A DNA stretch of 64,000 nucleotides. It comes from Rhynchosporium graminicola (lineage: Eukaryota > Ascomycota > Leotiomycetes > Helotiales > Ploettnerulaceae). The DNA lies in NCBI GenBank assembly GCA_900074885.1, contig FJUW01000087.1, forward strand, positions 44,549 through 108,548, in the 5' to 3' direction. Positions 19,815 through 30,796 of the stretch are shown here, piece after piece. A program made the translations under genes and the position numbers. Below the pieces are notes generated by a model. That model was not told the origin of the DNA. It saw only the letters and a list, made by a program, of their open reading frames with translations, and ran no database searches. How positions within the stretch are numbered: position 1 is the first letter of the stretch; each line of letters starts with the position of its first letter.

Positions 19815-21636
19815 TTAGAAAATCCATCTCAGAACCCCCTCCACCTTCCCCCTAGCACTCTTCTCCTTCTCCGTCTGCGCCAAGTCATGTTCATTAGGAA
19901 CGTAAACATCAGTCTCGAGATCCATCTCCATCAACCCCACAATCCTGGTCCTCTTCCAGAACTTCCAGCCAAAATACATAACGAGCATAACCGGGATCTC
20001 AATGTAATAGCTGACAAAATCAACCGCCGCGAATTTTGGACTGAAGGAACTCCATCCTTGGACGAGGATAATGACGATGTTTAGGACGAGGCATATCCAT
20101 GGTCCGTAGGGATAGGTGATGTTTTTGAAGGGAAGGAGATGCGTTCTACCTTGTGCTTCCATGGCGCCGCGGAAGCGGATTGAGGTGAATGCTATGGCTG
20201 TCCAAGCGATTTGGTTTGAGACGCCGACAAGGTTTTGAAGCCACGTCCAGAGTTGGCCGGCGCCGATGTATGAGGCGCCGAAACAGAGACCAGAAATTAA
20301 ACTTGTGGCGAGGACGGCGATCCAGGGGACTTTGTTCCGATTGAGCTTTGCGAATATCATTGGGGCGTGGTTGTCGACAGAGAGGGAGTACATGAGCCTA
20401 GTTCCGGCAAAGAGGGCATGGTTACCTGCAGAGATGACGGAGGTCATGATCACGGCATTGATGAAGGATCCTGCCGCTTTGGAGCCGGCCATTTGGAAGA
20501 CGATAGTGAATGGCGAGGTTGAGGAAGTTTTGGTGGCGAGTTTGGGATAGGTGTATGGGACGTTCAGCCCGATCACGAGAACGGAGAGGATGTAGAAGAT
20601 GAGAATTCGCCAGAAGACATTTTTGACGACGCGTGGAAGATTCTTGGTAGGATTCTTGGTTTCTCCAGCTGTGATTGCGATGGACTCTGTGCCGCCATCT
20701 TAAAAGCGTCAGCTAAGATTTCGGAGATGAGTTGATGACTTACAAGCAAATGAAGCTGTGACGAAAACCGATGCAAATCCACCGATGCCCCCGACAAAGG
20801 GTGCATCTCCAATATACCAATTGTGTGCACCTAGATATCTGTGTTCGGTATTACCGCCGCAATTCACAGCGATACCAAGGATGATGAAAATCTGCTTCAT
20901 TTAGTGTTGCTGTTGAATCAGGCCCTGGCTCACTTACGACAATTGTGACCACTTTCAGCAGCGACAGCCAGTATTCAAGCTAGAGAGAAATTAGTGCTGA
21001 ATTTTGCTAACAAATCCAGAACAACTTACTTCTCCATAAGCTCTAACAGTGATAATATTCGCAAGAATTAGGAACACCCAGAAAATGAGACTCAGACCCC
21101 ATCCGGGTAAACTGGTATCCCAGTATTGAAACACAATTTGAAGTGCCACTAAATCAGCAGCCGTCGAAACCGCATCATTGAACCAATAATTCCACTTCTC
21201 AAGTCAGTCTCTGTTTCTCCTAATAATCAAACATAACTGATTGAAAGCTTACAGTCAAAGCGAACCCCAAACTGTCATCCACAAACCTCCCACTGAACGT
21301 ACAAAACGACCCCGCAATTGGGATATACGCCGCCATCTCACCCAAACTCAACATGGTCAAAAACACAATCGCACCAACAATCGAATAAGCAATAAGCATG
21401 GAAGCCGGACCACCAGTCGCGAGGGATTTGCCCGTTCCAAGAAAGAGACCTGTTCCAATTGTTCCGCCAATTGCTATCATCTGTACCTGTCTGGCGGATA
21501 GCTTCCGAGCAAGTTTGTCGGCGACAATGGGGGGTCCTGCATGGTGAATGTGGGCATTTTTGCCTTCGATGTCGGCGTCGTTATCATTATCGCTGCTGTT
21601 GATAATGTCCGGCCCATATTTTGAGAAGTCTGCCAT
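19815..21636 (-). CDS. Amino-acid permease of the yeast/fungal AAT family (540 aa)
   Basis: Five exons on the minus strand: 21253-21636, 21030-21194, 20938-20979, 20745-20891 with its last base at 20744, and 19815-20698. Introns are 58, 50, 46 and 45 nt; total 1623 nt. A polar N-tail precedes ARQVQMIAIGGTIGTGLFLG, the hallmark first helix of Gap1/Agp/Dip5-type proton-coupled amino-acid permeases. About 12 membrane segments follow, including WNYWFNDAVSTAADLVALQ, LEYWLSLLKVVTIV, FAYGGTESIAITAGE and LPRVVKNVFWRILIFYI. It would import amino acids at the plasma membrane. Acceptor choice for exon 2 is ambiguous by one Lys; I took the one giving LT-WNYW, closer to the family. Substrate range cannot be read from sequence. 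Confidence 0.93.
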
Positions 21637-23395
21637 GGTTTGTGATGGTTGTCGTTATTGATGGGAGCTTGAGCTTCAGCTCTTTTTGACTATCGTGTAC
21701 GTCACACTAGATGGACGCCTCAAAATTCATGTACGATTGACGGGTAGCAAGGAAGCAAGACTCAACGGAGTTCTTGAATAACTCTAGAAGGAGGTCCATA
21801 GTTTTGTACAAACTATCAAAATATCCACAGCCGTGGTAATTTCGCGAATTGTTCGAAATGAATACATAGCGTGTATGGCGTGCTCGCGAGCGAGCTCCAT
21901 TTGTCTGTCCCCCCACATCGTTGAAGGATTGGAGGTGAGTGATGGCAAGGTTTAGCGATGCTTACTCATCCGGGGTACATTTTGAGCTTCACATCCACCA
22001 TCTGGCATTGAAAGAACGTTGAAAGAAGCTTCCAAAACAAGGCCACGGGCTTCGTGGTCACTTGGCAATTTCTCTGGGGCTTTTCTAGCTGTTTATTCAG
22101 GACCAAATCTAAGCTGCAGAATGCCTGCCAGACAGACGCTGAACGAGTCAAGACGGTGGATCCCTTCGGCTGGGTGGTGTCATGATTGCGAAATCGCCCA
22201 TTCCCATTGATCCGAAGGCTATCATCGGGCTCGGTACAGTATCACGTGAAGAGCTTCGGCTCGACTTCCAAGCAAATAGCTAGCTGTATTACAATATCAC
22301 TTCGGGATCGGATACCTGTATTTAAGAAGATCTACCATCCTCCAACTTGAATTTCACCCCATCTCTAGCCTCAGCCAGATGTCAGGCATTGCTTTGAGCC
22401 ACGTGATAGTACCTCTTCGTCGCATGGCTTCATCTACACACACATTCCGGAACCAGCTGCATTAATTTCCCTTTGATTTAGACTTTCTGTCGGCAAGTGC
22501 TTTTCTGTAAGCGTGGTGTATGTATATTTAAAGTTGGCAATGACAACCCCCGTCCTTTCTCTAGACCCAGGATCAAGTATTCCCCGCGTCATTGTTTACC
22601 TCAGATAGCCACAAGCGAATGCTAAATAACGCGATCGATATCAATATACCGAGGTAGGTAGCGATGGGAGCTTTGGCAGCAATTCGTCCGCGAAGATTGG
22701 TCCTGCTATTGCGGATACACATATAGCATCTGCGAGGAACTACTGAAATGAAATCTATCTGCTTCCAAGGCTAGCAGCATGAAACAGGCACTGATCGGAA
22801 ATGCAGGAACCAGCTATTTCTGGGTCTACCAGAAGATGAGAATTTACATAAATCCAAGGATGAATGGTCCTCTTCCATTCAAAGAAATTACGCAAAATGG
22901 GTCACGACAGCGCCAAGATCCTGAATACTCCTTCTTCAAGCTTGAACTCTAAATCCTGAGTTGATCTCCAATTCACCTTCATCTCGTCATACACTAAAAC
23001 TCCAAGAAAAAAGATTTAAGCATTTATAATGGAAGTTTCAGAAAAGCCACTTGTATATTACCAATCAAAAGTTGATTACTCACCTAACATGTTAGATCTT
23101 GACCCCACAATCTGTTAAATCGTCTGCCTAGACCTTGGAGCTGAGTCACTAGGTTGATATATTTTTCAACAAAACAACCTCAGTCCTCACTCTGTTGATT
23201 TCACTACATCTAAAGCTTAACTTCGAATTCCACCCGGCCAAACGAGTCATCTTATTTCGTTACACGACCGCTCGTTCTTATCAACACGGAAAATCCTCTT
23301 TCATACGACCTCACATTCGAGCTACGAGCTACGAACTACCCCACCATCACGCCCCACCACAGCTCCCAAACATCTCCCTCCCTGAAAACCTCACA
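21637..23395. other. Divergent intergenic region, 1.76 kb
   Basis: Between the permease (minus) and the acidic protein (plus), so it contains both promoters. The last 200 bp before 23396 are CA/CT-rich, typical of a fungal 5' UTR. No ORF is convincing. Confidence 0.5.
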
Positions 23396-24127
23396 ATGTC
23401 CGTCCACGAAACCTACAAAATCGCGCACACCGCACGCTGCAAACTGCAACTCGCTGCCGACCGTCCCGATCGAAACCTCCGATTCATCCTCGGACACGCA
23501 TTTACACTCGATAAACTACGCCTGCGTATCGCCGAGATAGAAGTCAGTGGCTCCAGCGACTCAGACTCTGAGGCCGAAGACGACGGGCTGGAAAATCCGA
23601 CGTGCAGTGGTTACGGGGCGCCTGCAAGACCGAGCGATACAGCCGGGATAGGGGCAAATGGTAGGAGAGTTAGTTTTCAGACTGGCAAGTCGGACGTGAG
23701 GAGTGAGAAGGATAGGAGGAGGAGTCCGCCGCCGCCTCCGCCACAACCGCCTATGTTGGAGGAGGATACCGAGAGTGAAGAGGACGATATTGAGGAAGAT
23801 GATGAGGAGGAGGGAGATTTAGGGCTCGTGAGATTCGGAAGTGCGGCTGCGCAGCCGCCGAGGATTCTGGATGAGGAGGATGTAGTTGGGGAGGCTAATA
23901 GGGGAGAAGAGATTGAAGTGACGGACCCGAAGAACTACTCTGAGGAGGAACTGAAGAAGCTGTGTGAAGGGAAGAGTAGTGAGGAGCTGAGGGATGCATA
24001 TTTTGGCGTTGCGGGATGTCCTTGTCATGGCAAACATCTGGATGGACCGAAGGTTGAGAATTTCTGGGAGTTGCCGCAGGCTGATGGGGCGGTTGGACCT
24101 AGGTTGGCGATTATGCAGGTTGCGTAG
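23396..24127 (+). CDS. Conserved acidic fungal protein of unknown function (243 aa)
   Basis: Single exon from MSVHETYKIAHTARCKLQ; the in-frame extension upstream to 23195 looks like UTR (Pro/His-rich). The first 50 residues (RPDRNLRFILGHAFTLDKLRLRIAEIE) are ordered and look conserved. The middle is acidic and disordered (SDSDSEAEDD, a run of six prolines, EESEDD-like blocks). The C-terminus has a compact block with SSEELRDAYFGVAGCPCHG and ENFWELP, where the CPCHG cysteines/His might bind a metal (inference). Acidic tracts would suit a nuclear or chaperone-associated protein, but I do not recognise a family. Confidence 0.75.
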   Translation: MSVHETYKIAHTARCKLQLAADRPDRNLRFILGHAFTLDKLRLRIAEIEVSGSSDSDSEAEDDGLENPTCSGYGAPARPSDTAGIGANGRRVSFQTGKSDVRSEKDRRRSPPPPPPQPPMLEEDTESEEDDIEEDDEEEGDLGLVRFGSAAAQPPRILDEEDVVGEANRGEEIEVTDPKNYSEEELKKLCEGKSSEELRDAYFGVAGCPCHGKHLDGPKVENFWELPQADGAVGPRLAIMQVA

Positions 24128-25781
24128 GAGGTGATATGTGCATTATGGGATGATGCTGCGATGACTTAGGACTACGATGGTTTGGTTTGGCATTCTCGCG
24201 TGGGTGATGATTTCACGGCTTGAATTTTGGGGAATATCTTTGTGAGCGAGGTACCAAGTTACTGGATCTATCTGGCTAGATAGGATGGAGATTCCCATAC
24301 GGCTATAGTTGATAGCAAGTTTGTCTAGAACGATGAACGCGGTTCTACAGGACTAAATAAATCTATGATTTGAGCATACTTTAGGGCCAAAAGGCGCTCT
24401 GCATGAAAAAGTGTAATAATGATTTACCTCATCTCCGTTTCCTAATTCCAGATAGATACAGAGGATCAACAACCAACGGTCTGAGTTGTCATCTAGAACT
24501 CCGGAGGCTAGAGTACATCTGTTCCCTCCCTACCTGGCAGATAATTAGAGATACCTTCACTTCAGTTAAGGTGGAAGCTGGATTCTCAGCTCTCTAACTA
24601 CTAAGAGCCAATGGGCAGGGGCAAAGGAATAGTTCGGAATAGCAACTGGATAATCAGCTGACAGTTCCTACCTCGAATAGTGCTGTAAAGAAGGAACCAC
24701 CAAGGAAAACGCTCTCTGACGATTACTGTGCCTTTCTAGAGCATTCCAATCCCTTTTTAACTAGACAGAGAAAGCGAAAAGACGTACGTATATTCTGAGC
24801 TTCGATCGACACTAGCTTATTTAGCTATAGCGTGGTATGTAAGAGAGGTTTAGATTCGGTTAATTTGGTAAAAGTCAACTCGAAGTGAGTATAGCTACGA
24901 GGATAACTCAGAGTAGTCGTATGGGGGCAATTAAAGAAATTTGGTCCTTGCCTATCTCTATTGTTTAGAACTATCTCTAGCTCTGAAATCATTCCGCTTA
25001 TAGTAAGTATAATTACCTTTTTGAACAGCTTTCACAAAAGCGAACTGTCGAAGATCCGTCCCCTGTTGATTCCCTGTCTGAAGAACTATTGAAAGTAGGA
25101 ACCGTCAGCTGATAAGTCACCGGATATGGCTTCTGCTACCGCGTTTGTATAACACGCGGGTGGAAATTTGAATCCTCTCTCAAAGAACTACGCTTCCCCT
25201 AGAGGCTGCTGTGAAGTAGGAGTCGTTGATCTAGTGAAAGTTTACTGGGGTAGTCAATTTGCGGACTGAGTGAAACGCGATCGAGGACGGGGCTGGAATT
25301 TCTAATATTTGTGAGGTCTGATGGTCGGATCATCTTCTGTTGCGCTCTTGCAATTTTGAGGACTTTGATCAGCTAATTACGAAGTACTTGCTAGGAAGTT
25401 TTTGGTGTTTGATCTAGTTAAGGTGTTGTTTTATATGAAAAAGCAGCAAGTAAAATGTGGAGAAACTGAAATATATCCAAGCGACTAGTCATATAGACTC
25501 ACTATGGTTGAGAACATTGATTGAAACACTTCAAATACAGAAAAGGCTCAAGATGCGTTCTCAGCGGAAGAAATCAAAAGCCGGAATCGCGAGCATCCAA
25601 TGTGAGCTGCAGCAGTCTGGTGCGGCTGATCATAACTGCCAGCACAAACTTGCATGTATGTTTCTTCTTCTTCCTCCTGCTCAACCATCGGCAAAACTCC
25701 CTGCTTTCTCACCACTTCGCCCCAATCAACATATTCCAAGCAACAATCTTTCTCGACTCACGCAGGAAATCAGATCTTCAG
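24128..25781. other. Intergenic, possibly decayed repeat
   Basis: Contains the 3' end of the preceding gene (AATAAAT near 24355) and then about 1 kb of sequence with many TAA/TAG/TATA steps, resembling old mutated repeat DNA. A small ORF at 24403-24597 has no recognisable motif. A GC-rich hairpin at 25139-25159 was tested as a tRNA arm and rejected. Confidence 0.4.
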
Positions 25782-27365
25782 ATGGCAGATTCTTCCCTAA
25801 TACGTGCTGGTGAAGGTGGGAGCGGAGCAGGATTTGAACAGCAAGGCTCGGTAGATTGGGTAGCGCTTTCCGGATCCATGTTGACCTTCTCAATCGAGAT
25901 TCTCTCTCGTTTTTGGAACGCGAGAGTTGAGATGGTCACGATTGTGATGGGTCAGGCACTTTTCTCAAAATCCAACTTCAAGTCAGATGGACACAGGCGA
26001 TTCACAGAAGCCATTTCGAAGCTGAAGGCTGTGTCTTCCTATGACAACCTCCTCTGGTTTGGTTTCGGGGTCAAACACGTAATTCGAACTCTTGCTGAGA
26101 CAGAGCAAGGGATTGCTTGCGCCGGAATTTGTGCTCGTCTTTCTGTCTCATATGACAGCTTCAATGGCAGCAAAGTCCTCAAAGCGATGGCGGATATTCA
26201 AAAGGCTCCGAAGACAATGACCCCGCCACTGTCGCAATGGTCATCACTTCTCGGTACATGTGCTGGCGGAGTTAACTTTCCCCACCTGGTCAATGGAATA
26301 TCCCGCTTTCTATCTCCTTCCCAGGAAGCAAGGGAGTGTTTTCTCTCGTCACCAACCACGCCCGAGGCATTGGCCGGAGTATTGGTCGAGCTCGCAAGGG
26401 TGTCTGATGGCACTCTCCACAATGTCACTCTTGTTGGAGGAATAGACGGTAGTCGAATCGCAGCTGTGGCCCAATGGTTGCTTTCTCTTAGGGTCCAGAT
26501 CGCCGATTCGAAAGGAACCATCGTGTACAAAAGCCAAGGCACTTCGGGAGACCAATTTCCTCAAGTGACAATTTTCAGGCAAAGCGGAATCGATCGGCTT
26601 GGAACATCGATTATGAGTAGATCCCTGTTGGTTCCTCAAGGAGTCTGCTATTTCCATCTTGGGCATCCGGATCAGAAAGATCGACTGCAGCAGCATATTC
26701 TCTCGAGTGAGCGATCGCCATGGTCTGAAATTCTCCAGGACAGTTTTGGAGAGACATTCAATAAGCTACTATCACCTTGCAATATCACGATTTTCGCACG
26801 CTTTCTGTTTTTGAGCTTGGATTTACCATCTGAAAAGGATGAAGACAAGAACGTCTCGAACATGAATCCTTGGCAATGCTACTCGACCAATCTCATCGCA
26901 AGGCGGAGATCATGGCTTGACTTCACAGCGTGGAGACTGCCTGACCTCGCCCGTTTGAGCCGCGAAGCATATTTCGATATGAGCGTAATAGACTCGAAAG
27001 TACCCGTGGAAGATTTGCACCTGGAAATGCTGTCCATTTGTCTCTGCGGCTCATGTCGAAATTGCCCACCATCTGGTAGCTGGCGGAAACCCACGACCAT
27101 GTGTTCACTTCGATTGGGCATGGCTATATCGCAATTCATCTACACACTAAGCTGGTCTGACATGGATGATGCTTTGAAGCCCTCCAGTGACGGACTCCGA
27201 ACTACATACCTAAATCGCGGGCAATCCCTCGCATATCCCAATTCGTATGTAAATGGCGTTCAGAATATGAGTAAAAGCATAAGGGAAAGTCGACGGTCAC
27301 TATGGCCGCGTCCTATCGCCTCAGCCATCTTCCCATTGTTTACTGGTCTGAACTTTTCGAGTTAA
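25782..27365 (+). CDS. Fungal protein of unknown function, apparently truncated by an in-frame stop (527 aa)
   Basis: Starts at MADSSLIRAGEGG (25782); the frame upstream is low-complexity leader. The long ordered ORF ends at TAA 27363-27365 after FPLFTGLNFSS. Coding potential continues in the same frame past the stop (DFPNYESARSCGGISMFLP) to 27668, and after a likely intron to 28187. I therefore think the original protein was about 780 residues and the stop is a disabling mutation, a recent allele, or a base error. Visible motifs: LCGSCRNCPPSGSW (cysteine cluster), AGICARLSVSYDSF, and an AVAQWLLSL segment. It resembles large fungal proteins of unknown function that I have no name for. No signal peptide. 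Confidence 0.6.
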   Translation: MADSSLIRAGEGGSGAGFEQQGSVDWVALSGSMLTFSIEILSRFWNARVEMVTIVMGQALFSKSNFKSDGHRRFTEAISKLKAVSSYDNLLWFGFGVKHVIRTLAETEQGIACAGICARLSVSYDSFNGSKVLKAMADIQKAPKTMTPPLSQWSSLLGTCAGGVNFPHLVNGISRFLSPSQEARECFLSSPTTPEALAGVLVELARVSDGTLHNVTLVGGIDGSRIAAVAQWLLSLRVQIADSKGTIVYKSQGTSGDQFPQVTIFRQSGIDRLGTSIMSRSLLVPQGVCYFHLGHPDQKDRLQQHILSSERSPWSEILQDSFGETFNKLLSPCNITIFARFLFLSLDLPSEKDEDKNVSNMNPWQCYSTNLIARRRSWLDFTAWRLPDLARLSREAYFDMSVIDSKVPVEDLHLEMLSICLCGSCRNCPPSGSWRKPTTMCSLRLGMAISQFIYTLSWSDMDDALKPSSDGLRTTYLNRGQSLAYPNSYVNGVQNMSKSIRESRRSLWPRPIASAIFPLFTGLNFSS

Positions 27366-28187
27366 GACTTTCCGAATTATGAGTCTGCACGTTCGTGTGG
27401 TGGGATCTCCATGTTCCTGCCTTCTCTGGTGAATCCAGCAACGGATCCTATCAGCCACCTCCGAGTTAACCTCGTTCCAGGACATATCGAGTATAAAAAC
27501 TCAATGTACCAAGATGTTCTGGATTCAAAATTGGGACTGGAATCTCGTGGGTATCTTGACAGTTCGGCCTCAATATTTGTTGAAGAATCCGGAAAGGCTC
27601 CAGATCTTCATTTTTTCATCCAGGAGACAACATCTTCTAGGTCCTTGGGAGCCTACTTGTGGAGGTAACCAAGTGAACTCCCTCAATTTGAAATGGTCGT
27701 ATTCCAAGACCTAAGGCACATTTCATTTGGCCCATCAAGAATACGATCATCGGTCGTCAAGCATTTATGCTTGAAGCTCTGCCATGCACGACAGGTGAGA
27801 ATTCTTCCTCCGGTCCCCGCACTCTCAATATCGCCGGTATGGACTCTTCCCTGGAAAGGATTTTATTCTGCAGCTGCCAAGAATTTATGGACCAGTGTAC
27901 ACCCAGACCTATCACTCGTTCCACCACCAGAAGAGTGGACGTTGATATCCACAGGCCAAGGAGTAAGTGGGCCACTTGAGGTACTACGAGCATGCTACTC
28001 CCTCATATATGCCATTCTTTGCCAGCTGTGCATAGAATGGTCAAATGTGATGTTGACATTATTCAATGTCCTCCTTGCTCTCTTATGTACTCGAATAATA
28101 CCTATCGACATGAAGTGTCAAATGCAATCATCGTACAGTCAACAAAACACAATCCGCCATGGCGAACGGAAATTCCCTCGCGGATAG
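27366..28187 (+). pseudogene. In-frame continuation of the 25782 gene beyond the stop
   Basis: The same reading frame stays open from 27366 to a stop at 27666-27668, which can be removed by a 51-nt intron (27665-27715, GTAACC..CTAAG) that keeps frame and joins LGAYLWR to HISFGPSRIRS. It then stays open to 28187. Segments such as HLRVNLVPGHIEYKN and DLHFFIQETTSSRSLGAYLW look like real protein. Whether it is still translated depends on the TAA at 27363. Confidence 0.5.
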
Positions 28188-29399
28188 AAATCCTTTCACA
28201 AGATGATTCAGAAGAACTATCAGATGAGGAGTCATTGTCATCATCAGATAGCTCCGCGGACATTCTATCTGTTTCGGCTGAACCTCTTGCAACTGACGGA
28301 ACGTCCTGAGATTGTAAGTCAAGATTTGAGCTCCGAATCCCCCTCTGGCTGACAGAAGGCCAGAAAATCACATCACCGCCAATTGATGAATCAGAATACA
28401 TCCGCAACCCTTGCCAACACTTAACCTCTAAGTTCAAGGTATTTCGCTTGATCCGAGAGGCATTAATGGAGATCACTCATGATTCGTCACTGTACACTGT
28501 GCTATTCCATTTTCAAAAAGCGCGATAAGTAATCATCATCATATGTCAGTCATGATTGTGCCGTCTTCTATTCTCCCTCGCTATACAAGTCTTAAGTATC
28601 ATTTCTTGGATCCCGTTTCTTGGATATTATTAATCAATTCCCACTTACTGTCATGAGCTGGTGTCACGATAGCTTCTCCCGAGGCTCTTCAGCATATAAT
28701 TCCTGTCACTTGTGTCGAGAAATCACGAGGAATTTTCGTTTTTAGTAAAGCAGGACCGTCAATCTCAGTTAGTTAGATTCTCAGGCGCTGCGAGGGGAGG
28801 TTTCTCGGCACTATTTGAAATTATAAGAGAAAGGTCGCAGGAGTGCGTCTGATAAATATAGTAATATATTAAGAGCACAGGCTACTGCCGATTTTGCTGG
28901 CTGGATTAGTGAAACTTTTCCTTCTGTCCTGAGGTTCCCCTAGTATTCCCAGTTGTCCTTCTTCAATTTGATTTTGCAACGCTATGTAAGGGAGGCGAGA
29001 AGGCGCTAGTACGTCCTAGGTCATGAAGAAAGCCTTTCAGCACTATATAAGGCTGCTTCGCAAGGTGGTAAATTGAAACATACCTCTTGCACCCTCCTCC
29101 TCCTATATCAAGGTACCTTCCTTCTTTAGTGACTATAGCAGGAACACTTGAGGTAAATTCGCGAATGATAGTGTAGAGTATTCGTCGACAAGATAGAACC
29201 GTACATGACTCGGTGAAGGTCACACCGAAAGGTTCCCCTTGGTACGACTAGTACACTTGTTTGACCTAGAACTTCATACTACAATAGCTCAGATGCTTCC
29301 ATAGACAGTACATAGAGATTCACTTTCAGTTCGTAAGCGAGAAGGCGCAGAGATATCATCGTCGCATGAGAACTAATGTTTTATCTACTAAATTGTCGC
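28188..29399. other. Intergenic, AT-rich, decayed
   Basis: No ORF with support. From about 28.7 kb on, stops and TA dinucleotides are frequent, suggesting old RIP-affected sequence. AGCAGGACCG at 28750 recurs at 36266. Confidence 0.4.
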
Positions 29400-30160
29400 C
29401 CTGAGAAGATCTCGACGAGCTTCATCTAACCTTTTCTCATAAGGTAATGCCGACCGTATTCGTAAACTCAAACTTGTAGTCTGGGCTTCATCGACCTTGA
29501 ATCCAGACGACGACGAGGCGCAATATAGTATATCTCAAGGCAAGAGAGAGCGCGACTTAATGATCAAAGACTCTAAATCCTGAGAGGGACCTTATTAAGA
29601 CCATGTTCGAGAATATTACAAACTCGAACTCGCACTCAAAATCGATGCTTCTTCACGCGTGAGACGTATCCAAACACTAGTTTGATTACGACTATCTTTC
29701 CAAACGCCTTGAACCCATCCTGTCTATCCAGAAACCTCCGTTCGGGAACGAATCGAAGAGCTCGCTCTTCAAAGTACTTCAAAGGAAGCCTATAACTTAC
29801 TTTTGCTAGAAAAATCGAGATATCCGAATCTCAACAATTTCCCCCGTTCATCGAGCAAAAAATTGCAGATACGCGCTGTGATACAGAAAGAACAGATTAT
29901 GGACGGACTCCAGCAGCGAAACATGAGGAAGTCGAGGAGGAGTTGCCGGAAGGGGTGAGATTGGACTGGGAAAAGAAGAGAGAGCAAACAGAGAGATGCA
30001 AACGAGACGCGCGCACGTGGAAAGTAAGCCATCCATCCCTCACGCAATCACTCCTGACGAAATCGCCACTCCCGCGCGCCCACGTGCAGTATTCAGACAA
30101 GCCATGCCTTGAAATTAGATCAAGTCGCGAAATCATATGCATCCACCTCGGAAACACTTA
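29400..30160 (+). pseudogene. Decayed coding relic, family unknown
   Basis: Long peptide-like stretches in one plus-strand frame are cut by TGA, TAA and TGA codons at places where CGA or CAA would restore sense (for example around IKDSKS-stop-EGPY-stop-DHV), the pattern expected from C-to-T mutation. A second stretch runs from 29812 (IEISESQQFPPFIEQKIAD) to TWK at 30024, flanked by an acceptor TTTTGCTAG and a donor GTAAGC. Stops and frame changes mean it is not an intact gene. I do not recognise the parent. Confidence 0.4.
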
Positions 30161-30796
30161 CCTGCCAAGACACGTGAAGAAGCGAGCTACCTCCCTGTGA
30201 TTGAAGATAGACTTGAAGGAAGTGGAGAGATTGATTCGATGAAGCTCGAAACGAGACGAAGCAGGGAGGTACAGGTTGGGGTTGGTGATTATTAAGATGA
30301 CTGGTCTGTGGTGATGGATAGCTGAGGATGAAAAGAGAAAGGGATGGGAAGGGGGAGAGAGAGGGGAAAGAGCTGTAGTGGTGCGTTCTAGATTTCCAAA
30401 GGGGGTTTGAGAGATATGTAAGGAAGAGTCTTTCATAAGGGAGGACTTGAAATATATATATATATATCTACATATATATATCTTGTATTCCTCACTTTGA
30501 GATACCTTCATTTTTTCCATATGATGAGTTTCAGACACGTATATTAGCACAGATGATTTTGAATCTGATTTTGAATGTATACGCTTCGATCTCTGTAGCT
30601 AGGCGCGACCTAATTACTTTTCGACACCCCGAGCTTTGTCCGCCATCTAGTATTACAACTTACAAAAGTCCCATCTATCTTATCTATCCCAAGCCGCTCC
30701 GCTAAAACTCCATAGCCACATGAACAAACAAAAGAGTTGGGAAATTAATTATATAGAGCCAACACACCTCACTGTACCCCATCCGAGAAACACAAA
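30161..30796. other. Intergenic, 3' of ABC transporter
   Basis: Contains an (AT)n tract at about 30450-30482 and the downstream region of the minus-strand ABC transporter. Antisense ORFs here are low-complexity and unsupported. Confidence 0.5.

Noticed and set aside
25115..25190. tRNA-like stretch: GC hairpin CCGCGT/ACGCGG followed by TTTGAATCC
   Set aside because: The loop is nine nucleotides with no proper seven-base anticodon loop, the T-arm stem does not pair, and no acceptor stem is found.
30158..30550. 130-aa minus-strand ORF with YIYIYF stretches
   Set aside because: Produced by the (AT)n tract and low-complexity sequence; no splice or motif support.
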